Assembly (NCBI GenBank): GCA_947499975.1
Contig: CANMQE010000001.1
Location: 1,240,001-1,304,000 of the forward strand
DNA: 64,000 nt
Origin: an uncultured Sphingomonadaceae bacterium
GTDB lineage: Bacteria > Pseudomonadota > Alphaproteobacteria > Sphingomonadales > Sphingomonadaceae
Reading direction: 5' to 3'
A program made the position numbers and the translations under genes. The notes beneath the pieces were generated by a model, which worked only from the letters and a program-made list of their open reading frames with translations, was not told the DNA's origin and ran no database searches. Shown in pieces: positions 44,484 through 54,029 of the stretch; position 1 is the stretch's first letter, and the number at the start of each line of letters is the position of its first letter.

Positions 44484-45464
44484 ATGCGTGACGCTTCCAT
44501 CCTCGTCCTTGCTACCGGCGGCACGATTGCCGGGCAGGCTGGTTCTGCGACCCGGCGCGATTATCGCCCGGGCCAGATCGATATCGCCAGTTTCCTTCAC
44601 GAATTTGCGACGCTGGGCGTCACGGCCAGGCTGGAAGGACGCCAGGTCGCCAATATCGATTCTGCCAATATCGGACCGCAGATCTGGCGCGATCTTCATG
44701 CCAGCGCCATGGCGGCGATGAACGATCCGCGCTGCGACGGGATCATCATCACGCATGGAACCGATACAGCGGAGGAAACAGCGTTCCTCCTCGATCTCAC
44801 GCTGCCTGCCACCAAGCCTGTTGTGCTCGTGGGCGCGATGCGACCGGCAGATGCGGTGGGCAGCGACGGGCTTCGCAATTTCGCGAATGCCGTGCGCGTT
44901 GCCGCCGATGCCGAGGCACCCGGACGCGGCGTATTGCTGGTGATGGGCGATCAGGTGCTGTCAGCCCGCGATGCCCGCAAGTCACGCACGACGGGATCCG
45001 GCGCGTTCGAGGGCTTTCCGCGCGGTGCAGCGGCGCTTGCCAATCCCTATTCTCTCGACTGGTTGCAGCCGCAATGGCGCGTGGGCGAGAAGGCCCGCTG
45101 GGCATTCCCCGAGACTTTCCCACGAGTGCCGATCCTCCATTCATACGCCGGGCAGACCGCAGACAGCGTTACCCGGCTGGTGGAAGCCGGGGCGAAGGGG
45201 ATCGTGCTGGCCGGAATGGGCGACGGCAATGCTCCTGACGAGGTGAGACGGGCGTTGGCCGATGCCGCACACCGCGGCGTCGTGGTGGTCCGCGCCTCGC
45301 GGGTGGACGAAGGGCTGGTGGATCGTAACCACGATGACACGGCGAATGGCTTCGTGGCGGCCCGCGCACTTGGCCCGGCCAAGGCGCGCATCCTGGTGCA
45401 GGTGCTGATAGCCAACGGTGTGACCGATCCGGCCGAAGTGCAGGACGCTTTCAATCGCCGCTGA
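44484..45464 (+). CDS. L-asparaginase
   Basis: The 326-residue protein is a bacterial type I/II asparaginase. It has the first catalytic Thr in LVLATGGTIAG, the second set in IIITHGTDTAEETAFLL with Thr-Asp, and VLVGAMRPADAVGSDG. No signal peptide is present, so it is probably cytosolic. It hydrolyses asparagine to aspartate and ammonia, and some members prefer other amides. It follows the OYE gene by 99 bases and converges with a MarR-type gene 14 bases away. Confidence 0.93.
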   Translation: MRDASILVLATGGTIAGQAGSATRRDYRPGQIDIASFLHEFATLGVTARLEGRQVANIDSANIGPQIWRDLHASAMAAMNDPRCDGIIITHGTDTAEETAFLLDLTLPATKPVVLVGAMRPADAVGSDGLRNFANAVRVAADAEAPGRGVLLVMGDQVLSARDARKSRTTGSGAFEGFPRGAAALANPYSLDWLQPQWRVGEKARWAFPETFPRVPILHSYAGQTADSVTRLVEAGAKGIVLAGMGDGNAPDEVRRALADAAHRGVVVVRASRVDEGLVDRNHDDTANGFVAARALGPAKARILVQVLIANGVTDPAEVQDAFNRR

Positions 45465-45478
45465 TCAATCCCGCGCGC

Positions 45479-46498
45479 CTAGGCGAGCATCTTGGCTTCG
45501 TGACCCAGTTCGGCAAAATAGCGCGCCATGCCGTCTGCCGCTTTGTCCGAAAGGCGGATAAATGCGCGGCGACGGTCCGTATCGTCCTCCACCCGCTGGA
45601 ACAGGCCTGCTTCCGTCATCTGGCCGATCCAGCGAAGCGCCGTGGTAGGCGGCACGCCCGACGCAATGCACAGCGAGGTGACGCACACGCGCGCGTGTTC
45701 TGCCCGCGCGGCGGTAAGATCCAGCAGCATGTCCCACGCCGGATCGGCAAACAGCTCCCCATCGAGGAAGCGTGCACGCAGCTTGCGCGCGGCGATGATC
45801 TTGCGAACCAGCGTGGCACTGGGCAAAGGCGCGCGCGTCTTTCGTTGTGGCGCCCCTTGCCCGTGCCTTTCCATTCCCGGCGCCTGATAGCTGTCCACCG
45901 GGCTCTCGAACCGGAAAGCACCGGCACCGCGATCGTTTGCCGCAGAAGCATCATTGCCCCAGCTTCCGGTACTGGCGCCGCTATCCATCCGGTCCAGCCG
46001 CTCGGCAATCTTGCCCACCTGTTCCGTCAGCCGCAGAAGCGCGAGGCGATCCGTCTCCGAAAGTTCGCGCAGGCGCAGGTTCGGTATCTCGGCCAGCATC
46101 CGGCCCAGTGCCACCACGCGTTCCGCGCGCTGCGGATCGACCAGGATTTGCGGATAGCTTTCCGCGCAAACGCAGAACACGTCGTCCAGCCCGTCCACCG
46201 AGGTGGAAACGATCAGCTTCGCGCCCGAATGCGCCGCGCGGCTATCCAGCCGTGAAAGCGCCGCCATGGATGCCATATCGGGCCGCGGGCAATCGACCAG
46301 AATCAGATCGGTAACGGGCCGCGCATCGCCTTCCAGCAGATCGTGCAACGTACCTGTTTCGCCTATCCTGAAGCCTGCCGCCTCGGCATCGTCGCGAAGC
46401 AGGCCCTGCATGTCCTCGCCATCGGCGAAGATCGACACGGCCATAGGCATGCCGGCTGCATCCTCGGCAGATTCGTAAACGAAATCGGCTTGTCCCAC
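45479..46498 (-). CDS. MarR-type winged-helix regulator with receiver-like N-domain
   Basis: The roughly 339-residue protein has two parts. Residues from about 20 to 130 alternate strands and helices like a degenerate response-regulator receiver (SIFADGEDMQGLLRDDAEAAG, TDLILVDCPRPD, AKLIVSTSVDGLDD). A helical linker and a Ser/Gln-rich stretch follow, then a C-terminal winged helix with VCVTSLCIASGVPPTTALRWI and RVEDDTDRRRAFIRLSDKAAD, the MarR-type wing. The GTG at 46498 has AGGGG six bases upstream; a GTG at 46531 is an alternative. Similar fusions occur in sphingomonads; the target genes are unknown. Confidence 0.8.
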   Translation of the reverse strand: MGQADFVYESAEDAAGMPMAVSIFADGEDMQGLLRDDAEAAGFRIGETGTLHDLLEGDARPVTDLILVDCPRPDMASMAALSRLDSRAAHSGAKLIVSTSVDGLDDVFCVCAESYPQILVDPQRAERVVALGRMLAEIPNLRLRELSETDRLALLRLTEQVGKIAERLDRMDSGASTGSWGNDASAANDRGAGAFRFESPVDSYQAPGMERHGQGAPQRKTRAPLPSATLVRKIIAARKLRARFLDGELFADPAWDMLLDLTAARAEHARVCVTSLCIASGVPPTTALRWIGQMTEAGLFQRVEDDTDRRRAFIRLSDKAADGMARYFAELGHEAKMLA

Positions 46499-46574
46499 TG
46501 CTGCTCTCCCCTGCGACTCACGCTGGAACACAAGTAGAACAAAGAGGGTCTAAGTCAAGATTTTGTTCGCGTTA

Positions 46575-47864
46575 TCAATCCGAGAAGGGATCGCGCACGA
46601 GGATCGTATCCTCGCGTTCCGGGCTGGTGGAAACGCTGGCGACCGGGCAATCTATCAATTCCTCGATGCGGCGGATGTACTTGATCGCCTGTGCAGGAAG
46701 ATCAGCCCAGCTGCGTGCGCCTACGGTGGTTCCTTCCCAGCCTTCGAACTCTTCGTAGATCGGTTCTACGGCAGCCTGCTCAGCAGCGTGAGAGGGAAGG
46801 TAGTCCAGCACCTTGTCGCCAAGTTTGTAGCCGGTGCAGATCTTGATCGTCTCGAACCCGTCGAGCACATCGATCTTCGTCAGAGCGATTCCGGTTACGC
46901 CGGATAGCGCGCAGGTCTGCTTCACCAGCACCGCATCGAACCAGCCGCAACGCCGCTTGCGCGATGTGACGGTGCCGAATTCGTGTCCGCGCTCGCCCAG
47001 TTTCTGGCCGATCTCGTCTTCCAGTTCCGTGGGGAAAGGACCACTTCCCACGCGGGTGGTGTAAGCCTTGACTATGCCGAGAACGAAGCCTGCCGCGCCG
47101 GGGCCCATGCCCGAACCGCTGGCGACCGTGCCCGATACCGTGTTGGAGCTGGTAACGAAGGGATAGGTGCCGTGGTCCACGTCCAGCAGCACGCCCTGCG
47201 CACCTTCGAACAGGATCTTCGCGCCCGAACGCTTCACCTCGTCCAGCCGTTTCCACACGGGCTGGGCGAACTGCATCACGAACGGGGCTATCTCGCGCAA
47301 TTCGTCCAGCAGCTTTTCACGATTCACGCCGCCCTGGCCAAAGCCGGCGCGCAGTGCATCGTGATGCGCGCACAGGCGATCGAGCTGCGGCTCCAGCGCG
47401 TCGAGATGGGCAAGGTCGCATACCCGAATGGCGCGGCGGCCCACCTTGTCCTCGTAAGCGGGGCCGATACCGCGACCCGTGGTGCCGATCTTGCCCTTGC
47501 CGGCCGCAGCTTCGCGCAGACCATCCAGATCGCGGTGCAGCGGCAGGATCAGCGGGCAATTGTCGGCGATGCCGAAATTCTCGGGCGTGATGGTGACGCC
47601 CTGGCCTTCAAGCCGCGAAATCTCGTCCCGCAGCGCCCACGGATCGAGCACCACGCCGTTGCCGATCAGGCTCAGCGTGCCGGTGACGATACCGCTCGGC
47701 AGCAGCGAGAGCTTGTAGGTCTGGTCTCCCACCACCAGCGTATGACCGGCGTTGTGCCCGCCCTGAAAGCGAACCACCACGTCTGCGCGGTGCGCCAGCC
47801 AATCGACGATCTTGCCCTTGCCTTCATCGCCCCACTGGGCGCCAATCACGGTGACGTTGGCCAA
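46575..47864 (-). CDS. purA: Adenylosuccinate synthetase
   Basis: PurA makes adenylosuccinate from IMP, aspartate and GTP. The 429-residue length is standard. It begins [20 protein letters not shown] with the P-loop, has [22 protein letters not shown] [19 protein letters not shown] and the late [11 protein letters not shown]. The start is TTG at 47864, with AAAGGA nine bases upstream; the conserved first residues leave little choice. A perfect 7-bp inverted repeat at 47928-47947 lies upstream. Confidence 0.97.
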   Translation of the reverse strand: MANVTVIGAQWGDEGKGKIVDWLAHRADVVVRFQGGHNAGHTLVVGDQTYKLSLLPSGIVTGTLSLIGNGVVLDPWALRDEISRLEGQGVTITPENFGIADNCPLILPLHRDLDGLREAAAGKGKIGTTGRGIGPAYEDKVGRRAIRVCDLAHLDALEPQLDRLCAHHDALRAGFGQGGVNREKLLDELREIAPFVMQFAQPVWKRLDEVKRSGAKILFEGAQGVLLDVDHGTYPFVTSSNTVSGTVASGSGMGPGAAGFVLGIVKAYTTRVGSGPFPTELEDEIGQKLGERGHEFGTVTSRKRRCGWFDAVLVKQTCALSGVTGIALTKIDVLDGFETIKICTGYKLGDKVLDYLPSHAAEQAAVEPIYEEFEGWEGTTVGARSWADLPAQAIKYIRRIEELIDCPVASVSTSPEREDTILVRDPFSD

Positions 47865-48188
47865 TTGCTCAAATCCTTTTCGAGAAAACCCGCCGCGCCC
47901 TAGGCAAACCACGGACAAAGGGCAACTGGCAGCTTGACAGAGCTGCCACTGCCAATGCGCCGTATTTGCGCGCTAAGACATTGATAGAGCGCGACTTTAC
48001 GCTGAAAAGCAAGATCGGCACTTTCGCATAGCGGATAGCGGTACTGGTGCGAATCTGTTCATCTTGCACCGATATGCCGCTCGCCGGACAGGAAAGCGAA
48101 CATCAGCGCTGCGAGAGTAACGAAAGTCCGTGCGGCGGTGTTGGAAAGATCACGCACCTTCCCCGTTGGTCTCACAAAGGAGACTTCA
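47865..48188. other. 324-base intergenic region, purA/aldo-keto reductase
   Basis: The gap between divergent purA and the aldo/keto reductase has no convincing gene. It contains the inverted repeat GGCAGCT-TGACAG-AGCTGCC at 47928-47947, a possible operator or hairpin overlapping a TTGACA (47934-47939), and a good AAAGGAG ribosome site before 48189. Confidence 0.6.
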
Positions 48189-49004
48189 ATGACTGATTAC
48201 CCCACCCTTAAACTGAATGACGACCGGCAGATCCCGCAGCTTGGCTTTGGCACCTTCAAGCTGGAGGATGCCGATGCGACACGCGCCGTGAAAACCGCGC
48301 TGGATGTAGGCTACTGGCTGATCGACACCGCCGCCGTCTACGAGAACGAGAGCGGCGTTGGCAAAGGCATCGGCGACTGGTCCGACATCTTCCTCCAGAC
48401 CAAGATCTGGAACGACAGGCAAGGCTATGACGAAACGCTGAAGGCTTTTGACGAGAGCCTTGAACGCCTCGGCCGCGAGCATGTCGACATGCTGCTGATC
48501 CACTGGCCCTGCCCCGACAAGGGCAAGTTCGTGGAGACGTGGAAGGCGTTCATCGAACTGCGCGATGCGGGGAAGGCGAAGTCCATCGGCGTCTCCAATT
48601 TTCGCGAGGAAGATCTGAAGCGTATCGTGGACGAAACGGGCGTCGTTCCCGCGCTCAACCAGATTGAACTGCACCCCACTTTCCAGCAGCGCGAAATGCG
48701 CCGCGTGCATGAAGAGATGGGCATCCTCACGCAGTGCTGGTCTCCGCTGGGACAGGGAGAAGGCCTGGAAGAGGACGCGATCCAAAAGATCGCCGAAGAA
48801 ACCGGAAGCTCGGCCTCCGCAGTGATCCTGGCGTGGCACCTGCACCACGGCCTGCTGCCCATCCCCAAGGCCAGCAGCCGCGACCATATCGAAGCAAACT
48901 TTAAGGCGCTGAAGCTGAACCTGAATGACGAGCAGATCGCCGCCATCGACGCGATGGATAGCGATGACGGCCGGATGGGGCCGAACCCTTCCGAGTTCAG
49001 CTAA
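48189..49004 (+). CDS. Aldo/keto reductase (2,5-diketo-D-gluconate reductase-like)
   Basis: The 271-residue TIM-barrel oxidoreductase has the tetrad context DTAAVYENE (Asp, Tyr), FLQTKIWND (Lys) and LLIHWPCP (His), with GVSNFREEDL and a C-terminal NADPH-binding IPKASSRDHIEANF. It belongs to the AKR5-like group that reduces aldehydes and ketones with NADPH. The ATG at 48189 is preceded by AAAGGAGACTTCA, an ideal ribosome site. A 12-bp-stem hairpin follows the stop. Confidence 0.93.
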   Translation: MTDYPTLKLNDDRQIPQLGFGTFKLEDADATRAVKTALDVGYWLIDTAAVYENESGVGKGIGDWSDIFLQTKIWNDRQGYDETLKAFDESLERLGREHVDMLLIHWPCPDKGKFVETWKAFIELRDAGKAKSIGVSNFREEDLKRIVDETGVVPALNQIELHPTFQQREMRRVHEEMGILTQCWSPLGQGEGLEEDAIQKIAEETGSSASAVILAWHLHHGLLPIPKASSRDHIEANFKALKLNLNDEQIAAIDAMDSDDGRMGPNPSEFS

Positions 49005-49019
49005 CCTTTAGGCCCACCA

Positions 49020-49062
49020 GTTCTCGCGGAGAAGATCCTGTCAGGCGAAGCTCCGCGAGAAC
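49020..49062. terminator. Long-stem hairpin between convergent genes
   Basis: GTTCTCGCGGAG (49020-49031) and CTCCGCGAGAAC (49051-49062) are a perfect 12-bp inverted repeat around a 19-base loop. It lies between the aldo/keto reductase stop and the hisZ stop, where it may terminate both. No T tract follows. Confidence 0.55.
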
Positions 49063-49079
49063 GCCCCTAAGCTATCATG

Positions 49080-50192
49080 TCATAGTGGGCGGGCTTCGTT
49101 GCCTTCCAATACGTGGGAGCAGTCAAGAGCCCTCCCCTCATCGCCTTCATCCAGCGCAGCAACCGTGCGCCAGCCTTTCGAACGCATCTCTGCGGCAGCC
49201 TCGCCGTCGTGCCCCAGCGGGAGGAACAGCTTGCGGCCCAGGCTTTCCTGCGCCTTCACCGCTTCCACCAGTTCTTCCGGGTAGAGAGAGAAGCCGGTGG
49301 CCGGTTCATTCGAACCGCCAATGCAATATGTGCCGCCGCGGCCAACTTCGCCGCGCACGCCATCTGCATAGAGGGTGAAACCGAACCAGCTTTGGTATTC
49401 GAAGCCGTGGCGCTCGCTGGGGTCCATGGTCAGCCGCGCGCGATTGCCGATGCGATCGGCAATCTGGCGCAAGCCAGCTATCCGCGTTTCCAGCACGCCC
49501 GAAGTGTCCAGCGCCGCCAGCTTCTCGGCAGCATCGGGAAAGGGCCCTGCGGCGTGGATCAACGGCAGATAGGCCTCGCCGCCGGCCTCCACCAGGCCAC
49601 CTGCGTCCTTGGTATCAAGTTCGCGGCGCACACGCTGGCGCGCCTTTGCATCAAGGGGCATCGGCCCATCGGCCAGCGTTTCCACCAGGTCGGGCAGCGT
49701 AAAATCCACCGAGATGCCGCTGGCCCCGGCTGCCTCTAGCGCGGCGATGGCAAGTTCCACGATCTCGCCTGCCGCCGATACCGTGTCCCGCCCGATCAGT
49801 TCCGCACCAATCTGCAGATTTTCCCGCCGCGGCTCCAGCTTGTTGCCGCGCAGGCGAGCGACTTGCCCGGCATAGCAAAGGCGTAGCGGGCGCGGTTCGT
49901 TGGCAAGGCCAGTGGCGGCGATGCGACCCACCTGCACGGTGATGTCGCTGCGCAAAGCCAGCGTGCGAAGCGATGCCGGATCGACGAAGCGGAACAGGTG
50001 CCGCGTCATCACGCCATCCATGCGCCGCGCCATCGACTGCTCGAATTCAATCAGCGGCGGGCGCACACGATCATAGCCGTGAGCGCCCATCGCATCCAGC
50101 ATGGCACGTTCTATACGGGTGGCCGCCGCCGCGCTTTGCGGCAGGCGATCTTCAAGCCCTTCGGGCAGCAGGTCCTGGGTCGGATCGGTCAT
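49080..50192 (-). CDS. hisZ: ATP phosphoribosyltransferase regulatory subunit
   Basis: HisZ is a catalytically dead histidyl-tRNA-synthetase-like protein that forms the first histidine-pathway enzyme with short HisG. The 370-residue protein opens DLLPEGLEDRLPQSA, has RPPLIEFEQSM, RTLALRSDITVQVGRI, RLCYAGQVAR and a class II core GTYCIGGSNEPATGFSLYPEELV. It lacks the anticodon-binding domain of HisS, as expected. HisG is not in the window. It is 55 bases after serA on the same strand, with a REP-like hairpin in the gap. Confidence 0.92.
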   Translation of the reverse strand: MTDPTQDLLPEGLEDRLPQSAAAATRIERAMLDAMGAHGYDRVRPPLIEFEQSMARRMDGVMTRHLFRFVDPASLRTLALRSDITVQVGRIAATGLANEPRPLRLCYAGQVARLRGNKLEPRRENLQIGAELIGRDTVSAAGEIVELAIAALEAAGASGISVDFTLPDLVETLADGPMPLDAKARQRVRRELDTKDAGGLVEAGGEAYLPLIHAAGPFPDAAEKLAALDTSGVLETRIAGLRQIADRIGNRARLTMDPSERHGFEYQSWFGFTLYADGVRGEVGRGGTYCIGGSNEPATGFSLYPEELVEAVKAQESLGRKLFLPLGHDGEAAAEMRSKGWRTVAALDEGDEGRALDCSHVLEGNEARPL

Positions 50193-50212
50193 GCGGCCTC
50201 CCCTAGCCTTAT

Positions 50213-50240
50213 CGTCACCCCGGCGGAAGCCGGGATGACG
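50213..50240. repeat. REP-like palindromic hairpin
   Basis: CGTCACCCCGGC, a GGAA loop and GCCGGGATGACG form a 12-bp stem with one G-U pair between serA and hisZ. The sequence resembles dispersed CGTCATCCCGG-type palindromes common in alphaproteobacterial genomes. Only one copy was noticed here. Confidence 0.5.
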
Positions 50241-50247
50241 CAAAGGA

Positions 50248-51831
50248 TCAGAAACTCAGGGCGCGAACCACTTTCACGCCGTCGAGCTTGCAGGCAGCAT
50301 CGATCACTTCCTGCGGGATCTTGTTATCTACGCTCAGCAGGATGATAGCCTCATCCCCCGCATCGCGGCGACCGAGGTGGAACGTGCCGATGTTGATGCC
50401 ATGCTCGCCCATCAGCGCACCCACGCGGCCGATGAAGCCGGGCGCATCCTGGTTGACGATGTAGAGCATGTTGCCGGTGAGCTCGGCCTCGATCCCGATG
50501 CCGAAGATCTCCACCAGGCGCGGGTCGGAATTGCCGAACAGCGTGCCGGCGACGGAGCGGTTGCCCTGGCTGGTAGCCACGGTAACACGCACCAGCGTCT
50601 GGAAGGTGCCCTCCCGCTCGTTGCGGATTTCGCGCACCTCGATGCCGCGTTCCTTGGCCATGTAGGGCGCGTTCACCATGTTCACGCTCTGCGAATAGCG
50701 CTTCATCAGCCCGGCCAGAACCGCGCCCACGATGGGCTTCTGGTTGAGTTCGGCAGCATGGCCTTCGGTCTCGATGCTGATCTTGGGCAGATCGCCATGG
50801 GCAAGCTGGCCCACCAGCGACCCGAGGTTTTCGGCCAGCGCCATGTAGGGCTTCAGCTTGGGCGCTTCCTCGGCAGAGAGGCTGGGCATGTTCAGCGCGT
50901 TCGTCACGCCGCCGCTCACTAGGTAATCGGCCATCTGTTCCGCCACCTGCAGCGCCACGTTGACCTGCGCCTCGGTGGTGGAGGCGCCAAGGTGCGGGGT
51001 ACAGATGAAATTGGGCGCATCGAACAGCGGGTTCTCTTTCGCAGGCTCTTCCAGGAACACGTCCAGCGCAGCGCCCGCCACGTGGCCGCTTTCCAGCAGA
51101 TCCTTCAGCGCGGCCTCGTCGATCAGGCCGCCGCGCGCGCAGTTGACGATACGCACGCCGGGCTTCGCCTTCTCCAGCCGCTCACGCGAGAGGATATTGC
51201 GCGTCTCGTCGGTCAGCGGGGTGTGCAGCGTGATGAAATCGGCGCGCTGCAGCAGATGCTCAAGATCCACTTTCTCCACGCCCATTTCCACGGCGCGCTC
51301 TGGCGTCAGGAAGGGATCGTAAGCCACCACCTTCATGCGCAGGCCCAGCGCGCGGCTGGCAACGATGGCGCCAATGTTGCCGGCGCCGATCAGGCCCAGC
51401 GTCTTGCCGGTGACTTCCACGCCCATGAAGGCACTTTTCGGCCATTCGCCGGCCTTGGTGCGAGCGTTGGCCTCCGGGATCTGGCGGGCCAGCGCCATCA
51501 TCAGGGCGACGGCGTGTTCGGCAGTGGTGATAGAGTTGCCGAAGGGCGTGTTCATCACCACCACGCCCTTTGAAGAAGCGGCGGGAATATCGACATTATC
51601 CACGCCGATGCCGGCGCGCCCGATAACTTTCAGATTGTCAGCCGCTTCCAGAATGTCAGCCGTCACCTTGGTGGACGAACGGATGGCGAGACCATCGTAT
51701 TCGCCGATGCGTGCTTTCAGTTCTTCGGGAGACTCGCCGGTGATGACATCCACATCACAGCCGCGCTCTTCGAAAATTCGCGCAGCGTTGGGATCCATCT
51801 TGTCGGAAATAAGGACTTTGGGCTTCGTCAT
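50248..51831 (-). CDS. serA: D-3-phosphoglycerate dehydrogenase
   Basis: SerA oxidises 3-phosphoglycerate in the first step of serine synthesis. The 527-residue protein is the long type: substrate and NAD domains with GRAGIGVDNVD, LGLIGAGNIGAIVA, VNCARGGLIDEAAL and the catalytic His in CTPHLGAST, an intervening domain, then a C-terminal ACT domain (LYIVNQDAPGFIGRVGALMGEHGIN) that usually senses serine. It lies 111 bases after serC, the gap holding a GC-rich hairpin at 51912-51932. Confidence 0.97.
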   Translation of the reverse strand: MTKPKVLISDKMDPNAARIFEERGCDVDVITGESPEELKARIGEYDGLAIRSSTKVTADILEAADNLKVIGRAGIGVDNVDIPAASSKGVVVMNTPFGNSITTAEHAVALMMALARQIPEANARTKAGEWPKSAFMGVEVTGKTLGLIGAGNIGAIVASRALGLRMKVVAYDPFLTPERAVEMGVEKVDLEHLLQRADFITLHTPLTDETRNILSRERLEKAKPGVRIVNCARGGLIDEAALKDLLESGHVAGAALDVFLEEPAKENPLFDAPNFICTPHLGASTTEAQVNVALQVAEQMADYLVSGGVTNALNMPSLSAEEAPKLKPYMALAENLGSLVGQLAHGDLPKISIETEGHAAELNQKPIVGAVLAGLMKRYSQSVNMVNAPYMAKERGIEVREIRNEREGTFQTLVRVTVATSQGNRSVAGTLFGNSDPRLVEIFGIGIEAELTGNMLYIVNQDAPGFIGRVGALMGEHGINIGTFHLGRRDAGDEAIILLSVDNKIPQEVIDAACKLDGVKVVRALSF

Positions 51832-51911
51832 GGAAAATTCCTGTAAGGACAGACCGGCGCGCGCGGATACATTTCGGGCGTCGACCGGTCGTGAGAATTG
51901 GGGAGATAGCG

Positions 51912-51932
51912 GCCCCGGATCACGTCCGGGGC
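51912..51932. repeat. GC-rich hairpin between serC and serA
   Basis: GCCCCGGA-TCACG-TCCGGGGC is a perfect 8-bp stem. It may attenuate read-through or be a dispersed palindrome; there is no T tract. Confidence 0.4.
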
Positions 51933-51942
51933 TACGCCAATA

Positions 51943-53103
51943 TCAGAGGTTGCCAGCCTTGAGCTCTTCGTAAGCCCATTCGATCCACGGCAGCAGGCGG
52001 CTGATGTCCTCGCCTTCCAGCGAACCACCGCACCAGATACGCAGGCCCGGAGGGGCATCGCGGTAGCCGTTGAAATCGTAACCGATATCCATCTCTTCCA
52101 GCTTGGAAGCGATCCTCTTCGGCACGGCTGCGGCGTCCTCTGCAGAGAGGCCATCGATATAATCGCCCTGGAAGACCATGCAGACGCCCGTGTTGGTCTG
52201 CTTGGCAGGATCGGCAACCATGTTGCGCAGCCACGGGGTGGCTTCGATCCAGTCCTTTACGATCTTGGCGTTGGCATCGGCGCGGCGGAACATCTCCTCG
52301 CGTCCGCCGATGGATTTCACCCATTCCAGCGCGGCGATGTAATCTTCCGTCGCCAGCATCGAGGGCGTATTGATCGTGGCGCCTTCGAAAATCGAGCGGT
52401 TGAGCTTGTCGCCCTTCTTGAGGCGGAACAGCTTGGGCAGCGGCCACTCGGGATCGTAGCTCTCGATCCGCTCCACCGCCTTGGGGCTGAGGATGAGCAT
52501 GCCGTGCTGCGCTTCGCCGCCCAGCACCTTCTGCCAGCTATAGGTCGTGGCATCCAGCTTCGCCCAGTCCATTTCCATGGCGAATACAGCGCTGGTGGCA
52601 TCGTTGATGGTGATGCCTTCGCGGCCTTCGGCAAGCCAGTCCGTGTTCGGGATCTTCGCGCCGGAAGTCGTGCCGTTCCAAGTGAAGACGACGTCGTTTT
52701 CCTGCGGGATGGCGGAGAGATCGGGGATTTCGCCGTAATCGGCGTCCAGCACCTGCAGATCCTTCAGCTTCAGCTGCTTCACAGCATCCTGGATCCAGAC
52801 GTTGCCGAAGCTTTCCCACGCGGCGACGGTTGCGGGACGCGCGCCGAGCATGGTCCACATCGCGCATTCCAGCGCGCCGGTATCGGAACCGGGCATGATG
52901 CCGACGAGGTAATCGTCAGGCACGCCGAGCAGTTCGCGCGTAAGGTCGATGGCGTATTTCAGCCGGCCCTTGGCATATTTGCTGCGGTGCGAGCGGCCCA
53001 GCGATTTCAGGTCAAGCTTGTCGACCGACCAGCCGGGAGGCTTCGCAGTAGGACCGGATGAGAAGAAGGGACGCTCCGGACGGAGGTCTGGTTGCTTGGT
53101 CAT
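51943..53103 (-). CDS. serC: Phosphoserine aminotransferase
   Basis: SerC transaminates 3-phosphohydroxypyruvate to phosphoserine with PLP. The 386-residue protein is of the alphaproteobacterial/archaeal-like type: RPFFSSGPTAKPPGW at the start, GIMPGSDTGALECAMW, VFTWNGTTSGAKIPN, and SWQKVLGGEAQHGMLI with the PLP Lys. The ATG at 53103 lies eight bases after an AAGGAGAGA that is the 3' arm of a leader hairpin. It leads the serC-serA-hisZ group. Confidence 0.96.
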   Translation of the reverse strand: MTKQPDLRPERPFFSSGPTAKPPGWSVDKLDLKSLGRSHRSKYAKGRLKYAIDLTRELLGVPDDYLVGIMPGSDTGALECAMWTMLGARPATVAAWESFGNVWIQDAVKQLKLKDLQVLDADYGEIPDLSAIPQENDVVFTWNGTTSGAKIPNTDWLAEGREGITINDATSAVFAMEMDWAKLDATTYSWQKVLGGEAQHGMLILSPKAVERIESYDPEWPLPKLFRLKKGDKLNRSIFEGATINTPSMLATEDYIAALEWVKSIGGREEMFRRADANAKIVKDWIEATPWLRNMVADPAKQTNTGVCMVFQGDYIDGLSAEDAAAVPKRIASKLEEMDIGYDFNGYRDAPPGLRIWCGGSLEGEDISRLLPWIEWAYEELKAGNL

Positions 53104-53109
53104 AATTGT

Positions 53110-53160
53110 ATTCTCTCCTTTCAGAGAGCTCGCGCGGCGTTGGGACCGCGTGGCCCGGAG
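53110..53160 (-). promoter_or_regulatory. serC leader RNA, candidate serC motif
   Basis: On the minus strand two hairpins precede serC. The first is a CGCGG/CCGCG stem (53150-53133). The second is CTCTCT-GAAA-GGAGAG (53128-53113), with a GNRA tetraloop and the ribosome site in its 3' arm. Its place and form fit the serC RNA motif described upstream of serC in alphaproteobacteria. That it regulates translation is an inference; covariance was not tested. Confidence 0.6.
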
Positions 53161-53318
53161 CGGCAAGTAGAGATGGGCACGGCTGAGTCAAACGAAATTG
53201 CGGTTTCCCGTGTAACCTTCACGGCGGGCCATCCGTGCGGCCTGTCGCTCGCGTTACAATGGCGTTAACCATGGCTCGCTAAATGCCCGAAGTGACGGGC
53301 CGAAATCGGGAGATTGCC

Positions 53319-54002
53319 ATGAGAAACATACTTGTTCTGGGCGTGGCGACCCTGGTTCTCTCGGCGTGTTCGATGCTGCCGGGAGGCGGATCATCTTCCG
53401 GTACGGGCGCTTCTCGATCTGGCCCAGTCAGCACCGCTCCCGTGGTGACGAGGCGACCGAACGAATTGCAATGCCTTTCCGAACTGGGGCAAGCGGGTGC
53501 GCGGTTCGATGCCCTTCCCGATCGCTACATTGGCGAAGGGTGCAGCAATCTCAACACCGTGCAGATGCACGCGTTGGCGAGCGATACCGGCGTGCTGGAT
53601 ATTCGCAATATCGGGCCTGTCAGCTGCCCCGTGGGCACGGCATTCGCCGCCTGGGCGCGGTACGGCGTGGACCGCGCCGCGCGGCAAGTGTTCGGTTCTG
53701 CGCTGTCCAGCATCCAGACCATGGGCAGCTTTGCGTGTCGCAACGTGGCGGGCACCACACGCCGATCCGCTCATGCCAGCGCCGATGCCATCGACATTGC
53801 CGGGTTCATGCTGGCAGACGGACAGTATATCAGCGTGAAGGATGGCTGGTCAGGCAGCGAGAAGCATCGCGAATTCCTGCAACTCGTACGGCGCAGCGCC
53901 TGTCGCCGATTCGATACGGTCCTCAGCCCCGATTACAACGCCGCCCACCGCGATCATCTGCACCTGGAGGGCGTCGTGGAGGGCAATTCCTTCTGCCGTT
54001 GA
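53319..54002 (+). CDS. Extensin-like family lipoprotein
   Basis: The 227-residue product has a lipoprotein signal with LVLSAC (Cys17), a short Gly/Ser-rich linker, then the extensin-like C-terminal domain: CPVGTAFAAWARYGV, SAHASADAIDIAGF and HRDHLHLEGVVEGNSFCR. The SxHxxxxAxD and HxDHxH elements resemble zinc DD-carboxypeptidases, so a role in peptidoglycan trimming is plausible. The ATG at 53319 has GGGAG upstream. Confidence 0.87.
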   Translation: MRNILVLGVATLVLSACSMLPGGGSSSGTGASRSGPVSTAPVVTRRPNELQCLSELGQAGARFDALPDRYIGEGCSNLNTVQMHALASDTGVLDIRNIGPVSCPVGTAFAAWARYGVDRAARQVFGSALSSIQTMGSFACRNVAGTTRRSAHASADAIDIAGFMLADGQYISVKDGWSGSEKHREFLQLVRRSACRRFDTVLSPDYNAAHRDHLHLEGVVEGNSFCR

Positions 54003-54029
54003 AGCAGTACTCGGCCCACCGCGGCAATC

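Noticed and set aside
47869..48069. A 66-codon minus-strand frame upstream of purA
   Set aside because: No ribosome site or recognisable protein; it overlaps the purA start and the palindrome at 47928-47947.
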